From positions 1 to 64,000 of the forward strand of contig JBMYRC010000008.1 in NCBI GenBank assembly GCA_049601975.1: a DNA stretch of 64,000 bases, in the 5' to 3' direction. The stretch is from UBA6544 sp049601975 (GTDB lineage: Bacteria; Pseudomonadota; Alphaproteobacteria; UBA8366). The translations under genes were made by a program, and so were the position numbers. Below, piece by piece: positions 17,407-25,780 of this stretch. Below the pieces are notes generated by a model. It ran no database searches and was not told where the DNA came from. It was given only the letters and a program-made list of their open reading frames with translations. The stretch's first letter is position 1. Each line of letters opens with the position of its first letter.

Positions 17407-18750
17407 TTAATTCGCGGCGACCATGCTTACGAAAGTATCGAGACTGCCTGGCTCCTCAAAGCGGCGAAGCAGGTCGTACATTTCGCGCGACCGACTGCCG
17501 AGCGTCGGTTCAACCAGCGGCTCAAACTTACGCCACATATCGTCCCAGCTCATCGGGTTGTCCGGATTGCCAAGCGCCAGCGGAATATCCGCGTTGAGTT
17601 GCGTGCCATCCGTCAACTCCACGACGATCCGTGCCGCCGTCTGCGCCATATCGTCCGTCGGCTTCGGCTCCACCCGTTGCAGAAGATTGCGCAACGCCGG
17701 ATCGGCGATGCGCTCGTCACAGAAATCGGCTTCCGTCGCTTCATACCCACTGAGACCCAACGCGGCGCAATAGGCGAGACTGAACTTCCCTTCGAGCGGG
17801 GTTTGCGGATTGGGTTTGCCCGCGAGTTTGATCGCCGGTTGACTGACTACCGCCTCGATCTTAGCAACGTCCTTGCCCTTTACCTGATCGGACAGGCTCC
17901 GCGCTGCATCGATCAAGGCATGGGTCAGAAGACAAGCCGCGTACGGCTTGAACGTGTTGCGCGTGATTTCCCACGGTCCCGATGAGAAATCGAGGGATGA
18001 GAGCGAAGCACCACCATCCTGGAACAAGGATGTCGAAAGACCGCCATCCGGCTCCATCAAATCTTCCTTGGCAATAAAGCCTTCGCCTGCCAGCTCCGCC
18101 GACAACACGCCATTCAGCGCGGCTTTACCCGCGTGGAAGGGTTTCGACATGGTGCCGAAGGAGGCGCTGAGCCCACCCGTTTGAGTCGCCACCGCACCGA
18201 AGGCGTTCCGTGCCCGCGCTTCATCCAGCTTATAGAGAACACTCGCCGCCGCCGTCGCGCCAAACGCGCCGAAGATGCCGGTCGCGTGGAATCCACGCAG
18301 ATTGGCCGGTTGCCCCGCACCGTTACCAAGCCGTGCCGCAACTTCGAAACCGGTGATTAAGGCAGACAAAATATCCTGCTCGCTCGCGCCGACATGCGTA
18401 CCGACCGCCAAGGCTGAAGCCACCGTCGGGCCACTGACATGGGTCGTCGCACCGACATGCGTATCGTCATAGTCAAGGCAATGGGCCATCGTGCCATTGA
18501 TCATGGCGGCGGCCCCCGGTGCGGCTTTCCCGCCCAGTAACACCTGTGCCTTGCCGTTGGTTCCCCAATTCATCGCAACCTTACGAACCGCAGCAGCCGC
18601 TTCCTCGTTGCGTGCGCCGAGCGCCACGCCGCACCAATCGACGAGGCACATTTTCGCCGCGTCCAGGACGTTGCTTGGATAGTTTCGACCGATTGCCGAG
18701 CCGACAAAGCGGCCGGCTTCAATTGCGTTGCGTGTTTCCGTCGTGCTCAT
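17407..18750 (-). CDS. MmgE/PrpD family protein, second copy
   Basis: A 447-residue MmgE/PrpD protein: AAKMCLVDWCGVALGA, MINGTMAHCLDYDDTH, HVSGPTVASALAVG and SKPFHAGKAALNGVL, the family's active-site segments in order. It differs clearly from the copy at 15354-16721, so this is not a recent duplication. Its ATG overlaps the stop of the upstream CoA-transferase (ATGA), so the two are translated together. It is the last gene of a four-gene run: hydrolase, crotonase, CoA-transferase, MmgE/PrpD. The context suggests it acts on a small carboxylate or its CoA ester by dehydration, isomerisation or decarboxylation; which one cannot be told. Confidence 0.92.
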   Translation of the reverse strand: MSTTETRNAIEAGRFVGSAIGRNYPSNVLDAAKMCLVDWCGVALGARNEEAAAAVRKVAMNWGTNGKAQVLLGGKAAPGAAAMINGTMAHCLDYDDTHVGATTHVSGPTVASALAVGTHVGASEQDILSALITGFEVAARLGNGAGQPANLRGFHATGIFGAFGATAAASVLYKLDEARARNAFGAVATQTGGLSASFGTMSKPFHAGKAALNGVLSAELAGEGFIAKEDLMEPDGGLSTSLFQDGGASLSSLDFSSGPWEITRNTFKPYAACLLTHALIDAARSLSDQVKGKDVAKIEAVVSQPAIKLAGKPNPQTPLEGKFSLAYCAALGLSGYEATEADFCDERIADPALRNLLQRVEPKPTDDMAQTAARIVVELTDGTQLNADIPLALGNPDNPMSWDDMWRKFEPLVEPTLGSRSREMYDLLRRFEEPGSLDTFVSMVAAN

Positions 18751-19979
18751 GATCCCATTGCTCCCGATGTTTTCAGTTCCGCAATTTCTTCACTAGAATA
18801 CTTCAATTCGGCGAGAATTTCTTCCGCATGCTGATTAAGCGCGGGAGCCGCCGATTGTTTGCTCTCCGACATTCCCATCCCCGCCAGTGGATTTCCGATC
18901 TGCGCGATCCGCCCTTCACCCGGCGCATCGATGTATTCGATCAGTCCGCGATGCTTCACGTGCTCATCCTCCAGCGCTTCGCCCGGTGTTAGAATCGGGC
19001 AAATCGGGGCACCGATTGCCGTCAGTTCGGCTACGATCTCATCACGAGTTCGCTCAACGCAATAGGCTGTCAGCACGTCGCGATAGACATCGCCCTTGCC
19101 GCCATGCGTGGTGTGACGATCCGCCGGACTCTCATCCGCATCGACCAAGTCTTGCCGACCGATAATATCGCAGAATTCGCGCCACAGCTTCGCTTCTAAG
19201 AGAGAAATCGCGACACCCTTCCCGTCTTTCGTGGCGTAATGATTGTAACGGGGGTTGCCGCCGTATGATTCCATTACCGGCTCGCCGCTGTATCCGGCGT
19301 CTTTAGCCATGCCGGCTGAAAGCGCGATATTCGCCATCGAGAACAGGCTGTCGAACATCGAGCAGTCGATGAAGCGCCCTTCACCTGTCTGTTGGCGGCG
19401 CATCAAAGCCAGCAGAATGCCGATCATCGCGATCCCGCCTGCCGCGTAGTCGCCAGCTTGAAACAGCGGTACTTCCGGCACGCCGAGGCCGCGCTCCAAA
19501 TTGACGCCCATGATGCCGGTCATCGCTTGAATCACCAAGTCATGGCCTGGTATGGGTGCCAAGGGGCCGTCTTGCCCGAAACCGGTGATTGAGCAATAAA
19601 TCACGCTTTCGTTTAGTTTCTTAGCTGTTTCGTAATCAATACCGAGTTTCTTCGTGACGCCGACGCGGTAGGATTCCAGGACAACATCGGCCTCCGCAAT
19701 CAGACGATGCGCGACGGCCTGACCTTCCGGCTTCGACAAGTCGAGGGCAATATCGCGTTTGTTGCGGTTAACGCTGTGGAAATATGCGCTCGTGTTCTCA
19801 TAATTCGGCGGATTGTGCCGCGCCCCATCTCCGATTTCCGGCTGTTCGACCTTGATCACCTCGGCTCCGAAATCCGCCATCATCTGCGTCGCCCAAGGGC
19901 CCGGTAACAAGCGACTGAAGTCGACGACCTTGATGCCGGACAACACGAATTCCGGCGACATCTTGTTCTCTGAACTCAT
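18747..19979 (-). CDS. Family III CoA-transferase (CaiB/BaiF type), second copy
   Basis: A 410-residue CoA-transferase with GIKVVDFSRLLPGPWATQMM, GAEVIKVEQPEIGD and the catalytic aspartate in FQAGDYAAGG. The family uses an acyl-anhydride at this Asp to pass CoA from one acid to another. It sits in an operon six bases after a crotonase gene and overlaps the MmgE/PrpD gene. With an acyl-CoA dehydrogenase and a betaine-type transporter read in the other direction nearby, the set resembles the cai genes of carnitine metabolism (CaiB transferase, CaiD hydratase, CaiA dehydrogenase). That parallel is inference; alpha-methylacyl-CoA racemases share the fold. Confidence 0.93.
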   Translation of the reverse strand: MSSENKMSPEFVLSGIKVVDFSRLLPGPWATQMMADFGAEVIKVEQPEIGDGARHNPPNYENTSAYFHSVNRNKRDIALDLSKPEGQAVAHRLIAEADVVLESYRVGVTKKLGIDYETAKKLNESVIYCSITGFGQDGPLAPIPGHDLVIQAMTGIMGVNLERGLGVPEVPLFQAGDYAAGGIAMIGILLALMRRQQTGEGRFIDCSMFDSLFSMANIALSAGMAKDAGYSGEPVMESYGGNPRYNHYATKDGKGVAISLLEAKLWREFCDIIGRQDLVDADESPADRHTTHGGKGDVYRDVLTAYCVERTRDEIVAELTAIGAPICPILTPGEALEDEHVKHRGLIEYIDAPGEGRIAQIGNPLAGMGMSESKQSAAPALNQHAEEILAELKYSSEEIAELKTSGAMGS

Positions 19980-19985
19980 ACTGCT

Positions 19986-20768
19986 CTACTCGCCCTTGAA
20001 TTCGGCTTGGCGTTTCTCGAGGAATGCGCCGATGCCTTCCTTGCGATCTGCGCTCTGATAGATCGAGGTTACAACGAAGCGCTCGTAATCGATCGCGGAG
20101 CGCAGATCCATCTGCATACCGTTGTAGACGACGCGCTTGACCCAGGCGAGGCTGAGCGGTGCGCGCTGCGCCAGCACGCCGACCATCTCCTTTGCCTTCG
20201 CAAGCGCCCCACCCTTCGGCGTCAGCTTATTGATCAATCCAATCCGATAGGCTTCGTCCGCCGGAATGGGATCGGCCATCAACATGATCTCGAGCGCATT
20301 ACCGATACCAACGAGGCGCGGCAGACGTTGCGTGCCACCCGCTCCGGCGACAGTGCCGATCTTAGCGCTCGTGATCGCGTAGCTTGAGCCTTCCGCACCG
20401 ACCCGAATGTCGCATGCCAGCACGAACTCCGCCCCGCCTGTCATGCAGAAACCTTCGATCGCCGCAATGACTGGGATTTCCAACTCCTCCAGACCGCGCA
20501 GAAGCTGTTCCCAATTCTTCATGTAATCGACAACGCTTTTCGGCCCGCTCAGCGCCAAAGCTTCGTTCAAGTCCGCACCTGATGCGAAGTACTTCTCACC
20601 GCCGGTCACGATCACACCGAAAATCTCCGCATCGGCTTCGGCTACCTGGGCGGCAGCGAGCACTTCCGCCATCGTCGCAACGCTGAAGGCATTTCGGCTT
20701 TCCGGGCGGTTCAAGGTGATGACACAAGCGGGACCGTCGTTCTCGACGATAATGTTTTCATAAGCCAT
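19986..20768 (-). CDS. Enoyl-CoA hydratase/isomerase family protein
   Basis: A 260-residue crotonase-fold protein: CVITLNRPESRNAFS near the start, GEKYFASGADLNE (first oxyanion region), then FCMTGGAEFVLACDIRV and GTVAGAGGTQRLPRLVG. The first catalytic glutamate (in GGAEF) is present. The position that usually holds the second one (PEI of hydratases) reads TSAK, so ordinary hydration may be impaired and an isomerase, lyase or hydrolase activity is possible. ATG at 20768 has GGAG eight bases upstream; a frame from 20819 is rejected. It lies between an alpha/beta hydrolase (28 bases upstream) and a CoA-transferase (six bases downstream). Confidence 0.9.
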   Translation of the reverse strand: MAYENIIVENDGPACVITLNRPESRNAFSVATMAEVLAAAQVAEADAEIFGVIVTGGEKYFASGADLNEALALSGPKSVVDYMKNWEQLLRGLEELEIPVIAAIEGFCMTGGAEFVLACDIRVGAEGSSYAITSAKIGTVAGAGGTQRLPRLVGIGNALEIMLMADPIPADEAYRIGLINKLTPKGGALAKAKEMVGVLAQRAPLSLAWVKRVVYNGMQMDLRSAIDYERFVVTSIYQSADRKEGIGAFLEKRQAEFKGE

Positions 20769-20796
20769 GGATATTCTCCGATTTGTCTCTTGGCCC

Positions 20797-21624
20797 TCAG
20801 GCCTCTTTGTGGAAATCAATAATCAGTCGATTGACGTCATCCGCACCCTCAAACATCGCCCAATGGCCAATATTCGGTAGTACGTGCAATTTCAGGTCTG
20901 GCACATGCTCGCGGATCATGTCGGCGCGGTGCTCGATGGAAGGAAACGCGGTCACGTCATCTTCGCCGTAGATTAGCTGGGCACGGCATCCGGCCTTGCC
21001 CAAATTTTCCGGCAGGATCGGCTGTGCACTGACGTTGCGGCTGTTGAATTTGGCTCGGTCGACATTCGCATGTTGCATGTCGAGCACCTCTTCGCTCAGC
21101 GATTCCGGATGCTTCAGCATCAATTGCAACAGATTGTGACCGAGTGCATGACGATAAGCGGCGGGGTCGTCTTTCACGTCCCCGTATCGGATGAAATCGA
21201 GGCGCGGTCGGCCCTTGATCGAAAAACCGCCGGGACCAATGACTGTCACCGCGCGCAAGCGAGGGCCGAAATGTGCCGCGACAGCGCTTCCGATAGCGCC
21301 GCCAAATGAGAAGCCGATGATGCTGAAGCTTTCGTCGTCTTTGACGATCCTGTCAACCGAAGCGATCGCAACCTGCAGGTATTCCTCCGGCGTCAGGCCG
21401 TAATCGACCTGTTCAGAATCGCCGTAACTCGGTGCGTCAATGGCGCGGACTTCGAAATGTTCGGCCAGAACGTCTATATTGCGGATCCAATGGGTCCAAG
21501 AGCCCATGCCGCCGTGAAACATTAAAACCGGGTGTCCCGAGCCCGCCCGCTTGACGTTCAAACGAACGCCTTCCGCGAGGGCCTTCTTTTTATCCCAACC
21601 TTCTGGAACCCGCTTCTGGTCCAT
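20797..21624 (-). CDS. Alpha/beta hydrolase
   Basis: A 275-residue serine hydrolase: MFHGGMGSWTHWIRN (oxyanion region), nucleophile elbow GFSFGG, Asp in YGEDDVTAF and His in NIGHWAMFEG. These are features shared with carbon-carbon hydrolases and esterases of aromatic and CoA pathways. It is the first gene of a four-gene operon with a crotonase, a CoA-transferase and an MmgE/PrpD protein, so it probably hydrolyses an ester or thioester in that route (inference). The upstream gap to the divergent SDR gene is 110 bases and carries two hairpins. Confidence 0.88.
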   Translation of the reverse strand: MDQKRVPEGWDKKKALAEGVRLNVKRAGSGHPVLMFHGGMGSWTHWIRNIDVLAEHFEVRAIDAPSYGDSEQVDYGLTPEEYLQVAIASVDRIVKDDESFSIIGFSFGGAIGSAVAAHFGPRLRAVTVIGPGGFSIKGRPRLDFIRYGDVKDDPAAYRHALGHNLLQLMLKHPESLSEEVLDMQHANVDRAKFNSRNVSAQPILPENLGKAGCRAQLIYGEDDVTAFPSIEHRADMIREHVPDLKLHVLPNIGHWAMFEGADDVNRLIIDFHKEA

Positions 21625-21655
21625 TCCGTTCGCGCTCCTACTTTCTTACTCGCAA

Positions 21656-21712
21656 GGGCCGCTAAGACGGCCCATTTGGTTCATACGACGCAACGCCGCC
21701 CAACGGGCGGCG
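21656..21712. promoter_or_regulatory. Two hairpins in a divergent promoter gap
   Basis: In the 110 bases between the divergent hydrolase and SDR genes, GGGCCG/CGGCCC (21656-21661 with 21668-21673) and CGCCGCCC/GGGCGGCG (21694-21701 with 21705-21712) form two compact stem-loops. They could be operators or leader structures for the two opposing operons. No promoter boxes were identified with confidence, and the function is inferred only from position. Confidence 0.4.
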
Positions 21713-21734
21713 CGGTTCGGAAAGGATATAGAAC

Positions 21735-22523
21735 GTGGCGGAAGGATTTCACGGTAGAACGGCACTCATCCCAGGCGGTGGACGCGGCATCGGCTATGCT
21801 GCTGGCGTAATGATGGCGCAACAAGGTGCAAAAGTGGCGCTCGCCGATGTCGTCGGCGACCGCGCCAGTGAAGCGGCGGCTCGACTAAAGGACGAGACCG
21901 GTGCGGACACGCTCGGCATTGCCTGCGACATCACCAGCATGGCCGAAGTGCAGAAAATGGTCGCGGAGACCACGTCAGCACTCGGCCCCGTCGATGTCAT
22001 GGTGAACACTGCCGCCATTGTCGCCGATAAAACTTTCATGGAATCAACACCGGAAGACTGGAAACAGATGCTCGACATCTGTCTCTACGGCTCGATGAAC
22101 GTCATCCACGCCGTCCTTCCCGGCATGGTGGAACGCAAATACGGCCGCGTCGTCTGCTTAGCCTCCGATGCCGCCCGCACGGGTCAGGCTCGGCACTCCT
22201 ACTATGCTGCGGCCAAAGGTGGAGTGATTTCGCTCGTCAAATCGGTAGCACAAGAAGTCGGCCGTAACGGGGTTACGTTGAACGTGGTCTCACCAGGTGC
22301 GACGGATACGGAGTTGCGCCAGGGCCGAGAGAAAGAAGTACTAGCCTCCATCGGCGAAGAGCGTTTCGCCAAACGTGAGCAGACCATATTGCGCATGTAT
22401 CCGACCCGCCGTCTTGGCCAACCGGACGACATCGCGTCCGGTATTGTCTATCTTTGCGGCGACGGTGCCTCTTGGGTCACGGGGCAAGTGCTGAGCATAA
22501 ATGGCGGCTTCGCGATGGTATAG
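21735..22523 (+). CDS. Short-chain dehydrogenase/reductase
   Basis: A 262-residue classical SDR: nucleotide-binding loop GGGRGIGYAAG near residue 14, NTAAI instead of the common NNAG, catalytic Ser in CLASDAARTG, and YYAAAKGG with the catalytic Tyr and Lys. The C-terminus WVTGQVLSINGGF is complete. It likely oxidises or reduces a hydroxyacyl or other alcohol with NAD(P). The start is a GTG with GGAAAGG about ten bases upstream. It is read divergently from the hydrolase operon and is followed 83 bases later by an acyl-CoA dehydrogenase, with a strong palindrome in between. Confidence 0.9.
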   Translation: MAEGFHGRTALIPGGGRGIGYAAGVMMAQQGAKVALADVVGDRASEAAARLKDETGADTLGIACDITSMAEVQKMVAETTSALGPVDVMVNTAAIVADKTFMESTPEDWKQMLDICLYGSMNVIHAVLPGMVERKYGRVVCLASDAARTGQARHSYYAAAKGGVISLVKSVAQEVGRNGVTLNVVSPGATDTELRQGREKEVLASIGEERFAKREQTILRMYPTRRLGQPDDIASGIVYLCGDGASWVTGQVLSINGGFAMV

Positions 22524-22527
22524 CGTT

Positions 22528-22567
22528 CCGTCACTCCGGAAACGCGAAGCGTTGTCCGGAGTGACGG
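22528..22567. repeat. Palindromic intergenic element / terminator
   Basis: CCGTCACTCCGGA (22528-22540) pairs with TCCGGAGTGACGG (22555-22567), and the loop contains AACGC/GCGTT, giving about 18 paired bases with one bulge. It lies four bases after the SDR stop and is followed by CAAAAAG. The GTCA-YTCCGG core is shared with the element at 30942-31065, so it may belong to a dispersed REP-like family as well as acting as a terminator. Confidence 0.65.
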
Positions 22568-22606
22568 CAAAAAGATGTATGGAGCTTCCAGCAAGAAAGA
22601 ATCGAC

Positions 22607-23758
22607 ATGGAATTCGAACTCTCGACCGAACAAAAGATGATCCAAGATTCTGCCCGCCGTATGGTGGAGCGGGATATTCAACCCATTCTGGATAAGCACG
22701 ACCCGAACAAGTCATTGCCGAAAGCGGCGATGCTGGAAGCGTTCTCCCATCTCAAGAACATGGGTTTGATGGCGCCGCGCCTTTCCGAAGCCGATGGCGG
22801 ATCCGGCATGTCGATGCTGAATTACGGCCTCGTCTACGAGCAATTGCCACCGTTCCTCGCCATTGCCGTCATGGGCCACGAATGCACCATTGCCCGTATT
22901 TTCGCGGAAGCAACGCCGGAGCAAAAAGAGCTGTTCCTGCCAGACCTATTCGAAGGCAAAAAGATAACCGGCACGGCGACGACGGAGCCGGGCGTGGGAT
23001 CGAACCCGCGCGAGGTCACGACCCGGGTCGTGGAAGACGGCAACGAGTTGGTCATCAACGGCCGTAAGATGTGGTGCAGTAATGCCAGCATCGCCGGCAT
23101 CATCAACGTGACATGCGCTGACGGTCAGGACGACCGCGGCAGCAATTTGCGTCGTGTCGTCGTCGAAGCCGACAATCCAAATATGGAAGTGACGGAAATC
23201 GAAACGATGGGCCTGAAAATGGGGCATTTGTCGGAGATAGTCTTCGAGGATTGCCGCGTGCCCGAGATTAATACCTTCGGTTCCGCCGGAGACGCGGCTC
23301 GTCTTCTGACCATCACCTGGAACGGCAATCGCCCGCTCTGCGGTCTGGCGGCGACGCACTTGGCGCAAAAAGCGCTCGACAAGGCGAAGGTCTATGCAGG
23401 CGAACGGACGCAGTTCGGCAAAGCCATCGGTGGACATCAATTGGTGCAAAAACTCCTCGCCGATATCGAGACTAACGTCGTGACCAGCCGTCTGCTTTGC
23501 TATTATGCGCTCGATGAATTGGATCGCGGCGACCATACCAATGCGATTTCCGCCATGGCGAAACGTTACGCCACCACCGCGTGCGAGCAGGCGGTCTCCA
23601 TGGCCATGCATGTGCACGGGGCCATGGGTATCGCGGAAGAAACCGGGTTGGAGCAACTCTATCGTGACGTCCGCATGCTGCCAATCCCAGACGCGACGAA
23701 CGAAATTCTGACATTGATCCAGGGCCGAGAACTTACGGGGATCGCCGCGTTCCGATAG
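22607..23758 (+). CDS. Acyl-CoA dehydrogenase
   Basis: A 383-residue flavoenzyme that introduces a 2,3-double bond in an acyl-CoA and passes electrons to ETF. The N-terminus MEFELSTEQKMIQDSARRMV is standard. Other features are ATTEPGVGSNPREV (FAD/substrate region), GERTQFGKAIGGHQLVQ, and a C-terminal segment AMHVHGAMGIAEETGLEQLYRDVR where many members have the catalytic Glu near the final helices. Caiaceae-type carnitine enzymes (CaiA) and ordinary short-chain dehydrogenases share these marks. It is placed directly upstream of a betaine-type ABC transporter (26-base gap to the receptor gene), which supports a role on an imported compound after CoA activation (inference). Confidence 0.92.
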   Translation: MEFELSTEQKMIQDSARRMVERDIQPILDKHDPNKSLPKAAMLEAFSHLKNMGLMAPRLSEADGGSGMSMLNYGLVYEQLPPFLAIAVMGHECTIARIFAEATPEQKELFLPDLFEGKKITGTATTEPGVGSNPREVTTRVVEDGNELVINGRKMWCSNASIAGIINVTCADGQDDRGSNLRRVVVEADNPNMEVTEIETMGLKMGHLSEIVFEDCRVPEINTFGSAGDAARLLTITWNGNRPLCGLAATHLAQKALDKAKVYAGERTQFGKAIGGHQLVQKLLADIETNVVTSRLLCYYALDELDRGDHTNAISAMAKRYATTACEQAVSMAMHVHGAMGIAEETGLEQLYRDVRMLPIPDATNEILTLIQGRELTGIAAFR

Positions 23759-23784
23759 AGACAATCACAGCCAAGGGGACGAGT

Positions 23785-24786
23785 ATGAAACACCTATCAA
23801 TCGCTGCAGCAACCTTAGCGGCCATGCTCATGGCCAGCCCAGCCTTTGCGGCCTGCGGCAAGGTCACCATCGCGGATATGAATTGGCCGTCCGCAACGCT
23901 GATGGCGCATCTCGATCGTTTGATCCTCAAACACGGTTACGGTTGCGACGTGGACGTGGTGCCCGGCGATACCATGCCGACGGGCACCTCGATGATCGAG
24001 AAAGGCGAGCCGGATATCGCGCCGGAACTCTGGACGAATTCCTTCGCCGAGGCACTTCGCAAGGGCGTCGACGAGAAGCGGTTGCGGATCGCGGGTAAGT
24101 CACTTTCGGACGGCGGTGAGGAAGGGTTCTGGGTTCCCAAATATCTCGTCGATAAAACACCAGAACTGGCGACCATCGCTGGAATCAAAAAACACGCAAA
24201 ACTGTTCAAACATCCAGAAGACCCGGCCAAATCGGCTTTCATCGGATGCCCAGCCGGATGGAATTGCCAAATCTCGACTGGTCATTTGTTCAAGGCCTTG
24301 AAGCTAGCGGATGCGGGATTCGAGCTGGTCGACCCAGGTTCCGCCGCGGGGCTCGACGGCTCCATCGCGAAAGCCTACGAGCGACGGGAAGCTTGGTTCG
24401 GATATTATTGGGCACCGACCGCCATCTTGGGCAAATACGAGATGGTGAAGGTGGATTTCGGCACCGGCGTCGACGAATCGCATTATCAGAAATGCATCAC
24501 TCAAACCGAATGCGCCGACCCGAAGCCGACCATGTATCCGCCCTCGCCCGTACACACCGTGACCGCAGCGAGCTTCGCGGATCGTGTGCCGGAGGCCTTC
24601 GCCTATCTCTCAAAGCGGGCCTTCACCAATGCAGATATGAATCGGCAATTGGTCTGGATCGAGGAAAACCAAGCCGACGGCGATACGGCGGCGACCCACT
24701 TCCTCAAGAACTTCGAGGCAGTTTGGTTGGCGTGGCTGTCGGCGGACATCGCCACCAAGGTGAGAAAGGCCGTCGCCGGTTTGTGA
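23785..24786 (+). CDS. Glycine betaine/choline-type ABC transporter substrate-binding protein (OpuAC/ProX family)
   Basis: A 333-residue periplasmic receptor. A signal peptide covers residues 1-22 (ending SPAFA). The mature protein starts ACGKVTIADMNWPSATL and includes DTMPTGTSMIEKGEPDIAPELWTN (split here for length), typical of receptors that hold trimethylammonium groups in a cage of aromatic residues. A later pair of cysteines (CPAGWNC) is also common in this group. ProX-type partners follow: a permease and an ATPase. The ligand could be glycine betaine, choline, carnitine or a related compound; the neighbouring CoA-pathway genes favour a catabolised substrate over an osmolyte (inference). 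Confidence 0.92.
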   Translation: MKHLSIAAATLAAMLMASPAFAACGKVTIADMNWPSATLMAHLDRLILKHGYGCDVDVVPGDTMPTGTSMIEKGEPDIAPELWTNSFAEALRKGVDEKRLRIAGKSLSDGGEEGFWVPKYLVDKTPELATIAGIKKHAKLFKHPEDPAKSAFIGCPAGWNCQISTGHLFKALKLADAGFELVDPGSAAGLDGSIAKAYERREAWFGYYWAPTAILGKYEMVKVDFGTGVDESHYQKCITQTECADPKPTMYPPSPVHTVTAASFADRVPEAFAYLSKRAFTNADMNRQLVWIEENQADGDTAATHFLKNFEAVWLAWLSADIATKVRKAVAGL

Positions 24787-24814
24787 CCTTTCACGGCTGA
24801 GGGGGTATGATGAC

Positions 24815-24839
24815 CCGGGGCGCACCCACTGCGCTCCGG
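24815..24839 (+). promoter_or_regulatory. Hairpin between receptor and permease genes
   Basis: CCGGGGCGC at 24815-24823 pairs with GCGCTCCGG at 24831-24839 (nine pairs, one G-U) around a seven-base loop. It lies 28 bases after the receptor stop, within the 94-base gap before the permease. Such structures often protect the upstream receptor mRNA or partly stop transcription so that more receptor than permease is made. A similar arrangement occurs in the second ABC operon of this window. Confidence 0.5.
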
Positions 24840-24880
24840 CAACGATTCTACCTGGACGCCTCTCACTGCTGGATTGACCC

Positions 24881-25780
24881 ATGGCCGATACATCCTGGCT
24901 CACAAATTTCCCCGCGATGGAGCGCGCCAATCTGGTCGCGCTCCGTAAATTCCTCGACGGTGCTTACCGAGAATTCTCGCGAAACTACGGCGAGGCCATA
25001 GAAACCTTCTTCGACCCCCTGCTCTATTTCCTCGTCTGGTTCGAAAAACTGCTCTTGAACGCACCGTGGCTGGCAGTGCTCGCGGTCCTGCTCGGCCTGA
25101 CCTATGGCGCCAGCCGGTCGCTCAAACTAACAGCTGGGATCGCCGCCGCATTCCTGCTAATCGGGTATTTCGGCATGTGGGCAGATACCATGCGCACGCT
25201 CAGCATCATCACCGTCGCGACCCTGCTGTCTATTTCCATTGGTGTGCCCATCGGCATCGCCATGGCGCGCTCGAACCGCGTACAAGCCGTCGTCACGCCG
25301 ATCCTCGACATTATGCAGACCATGCCCGCCTTCGTGTATTTGATCCCGGTCGTCATGCTTCTCGGCATCGGCAAGGTGCCGGGCATCATCGCCGTCTTAG
25401 TCTACGCCATTCCACCGGTCATTCGTTTGACAAACCTTGGCATTCGCCTCGTCGATAAGGACGTGTTGGAAGCGGCCACTGCGTTCGGCGCCAACCGATG
25501 GCAACGCTTGTTCGAAGTGCAATTGCCGCTCGCACTGCCCACCATCATGGCGGGGATCAATCAGACGATCATGATGGCATTGGCGATGGTGGTCATCGCC
25601 TCAATGATCGGCGTGAAAGGCCTTGGTCAACCCGTGTTGAAATCGATCACCAATCAATACTTCACCATGGGTTTGCTGAACGGCCTCGCCATCGTGGCCA
25701 TCGCCATCATGTTCGACAGAGTCAGCCAAGCTTATGCGAAACGGACACAAAAATATTTGGAAGGCGCACAGAGTGGCTGA
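24881..25780 (+). CDS. Betaine-type ABC transporter permease (ProW/OpuAB family)
   Basis: A 299-residue inner-membrane protein with about six hydrophobic segments. The ABC permease (EAA) loop is readable as LEAATAFGANRWQRLFEVQLPLALPTI (split), followed by GINQTIMMALAMVVIASMIG, a stretch highly characteristic of ProW-type betaine permeases. The N-terminal 45 residues are soluble and cytoplasmic. It partners the receptor upstream and the ATPase whose start codon lies inside its last codons. Confidence 0.94.
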   Translation: MADTSWLTNFPAMERANLVALRKFLDGAYREFSRNYGEAIETFFDPLLYFLVWFEKLLLNAPWLAVLAVLLGLTYGASRSLKLTAGIAAAFLLIGYFGMWADTMRTLSIITVATLLSISIGVPIGIAMARSNRVQAVVTPILDIMQTMPAFVYLIPVVMLLGIGKVPGIIAVLVYAIPPVIRLTNLGIRLVDKDVLEAATAFGANRWQRLFEVQLPLALPTIMAGINQTIMMALAMVVIASMIGVKGLGQPVLKSITNQYFTMGLLNGLAIVAIAIMFDRVSQAYAKRTQKYLEGAQSG

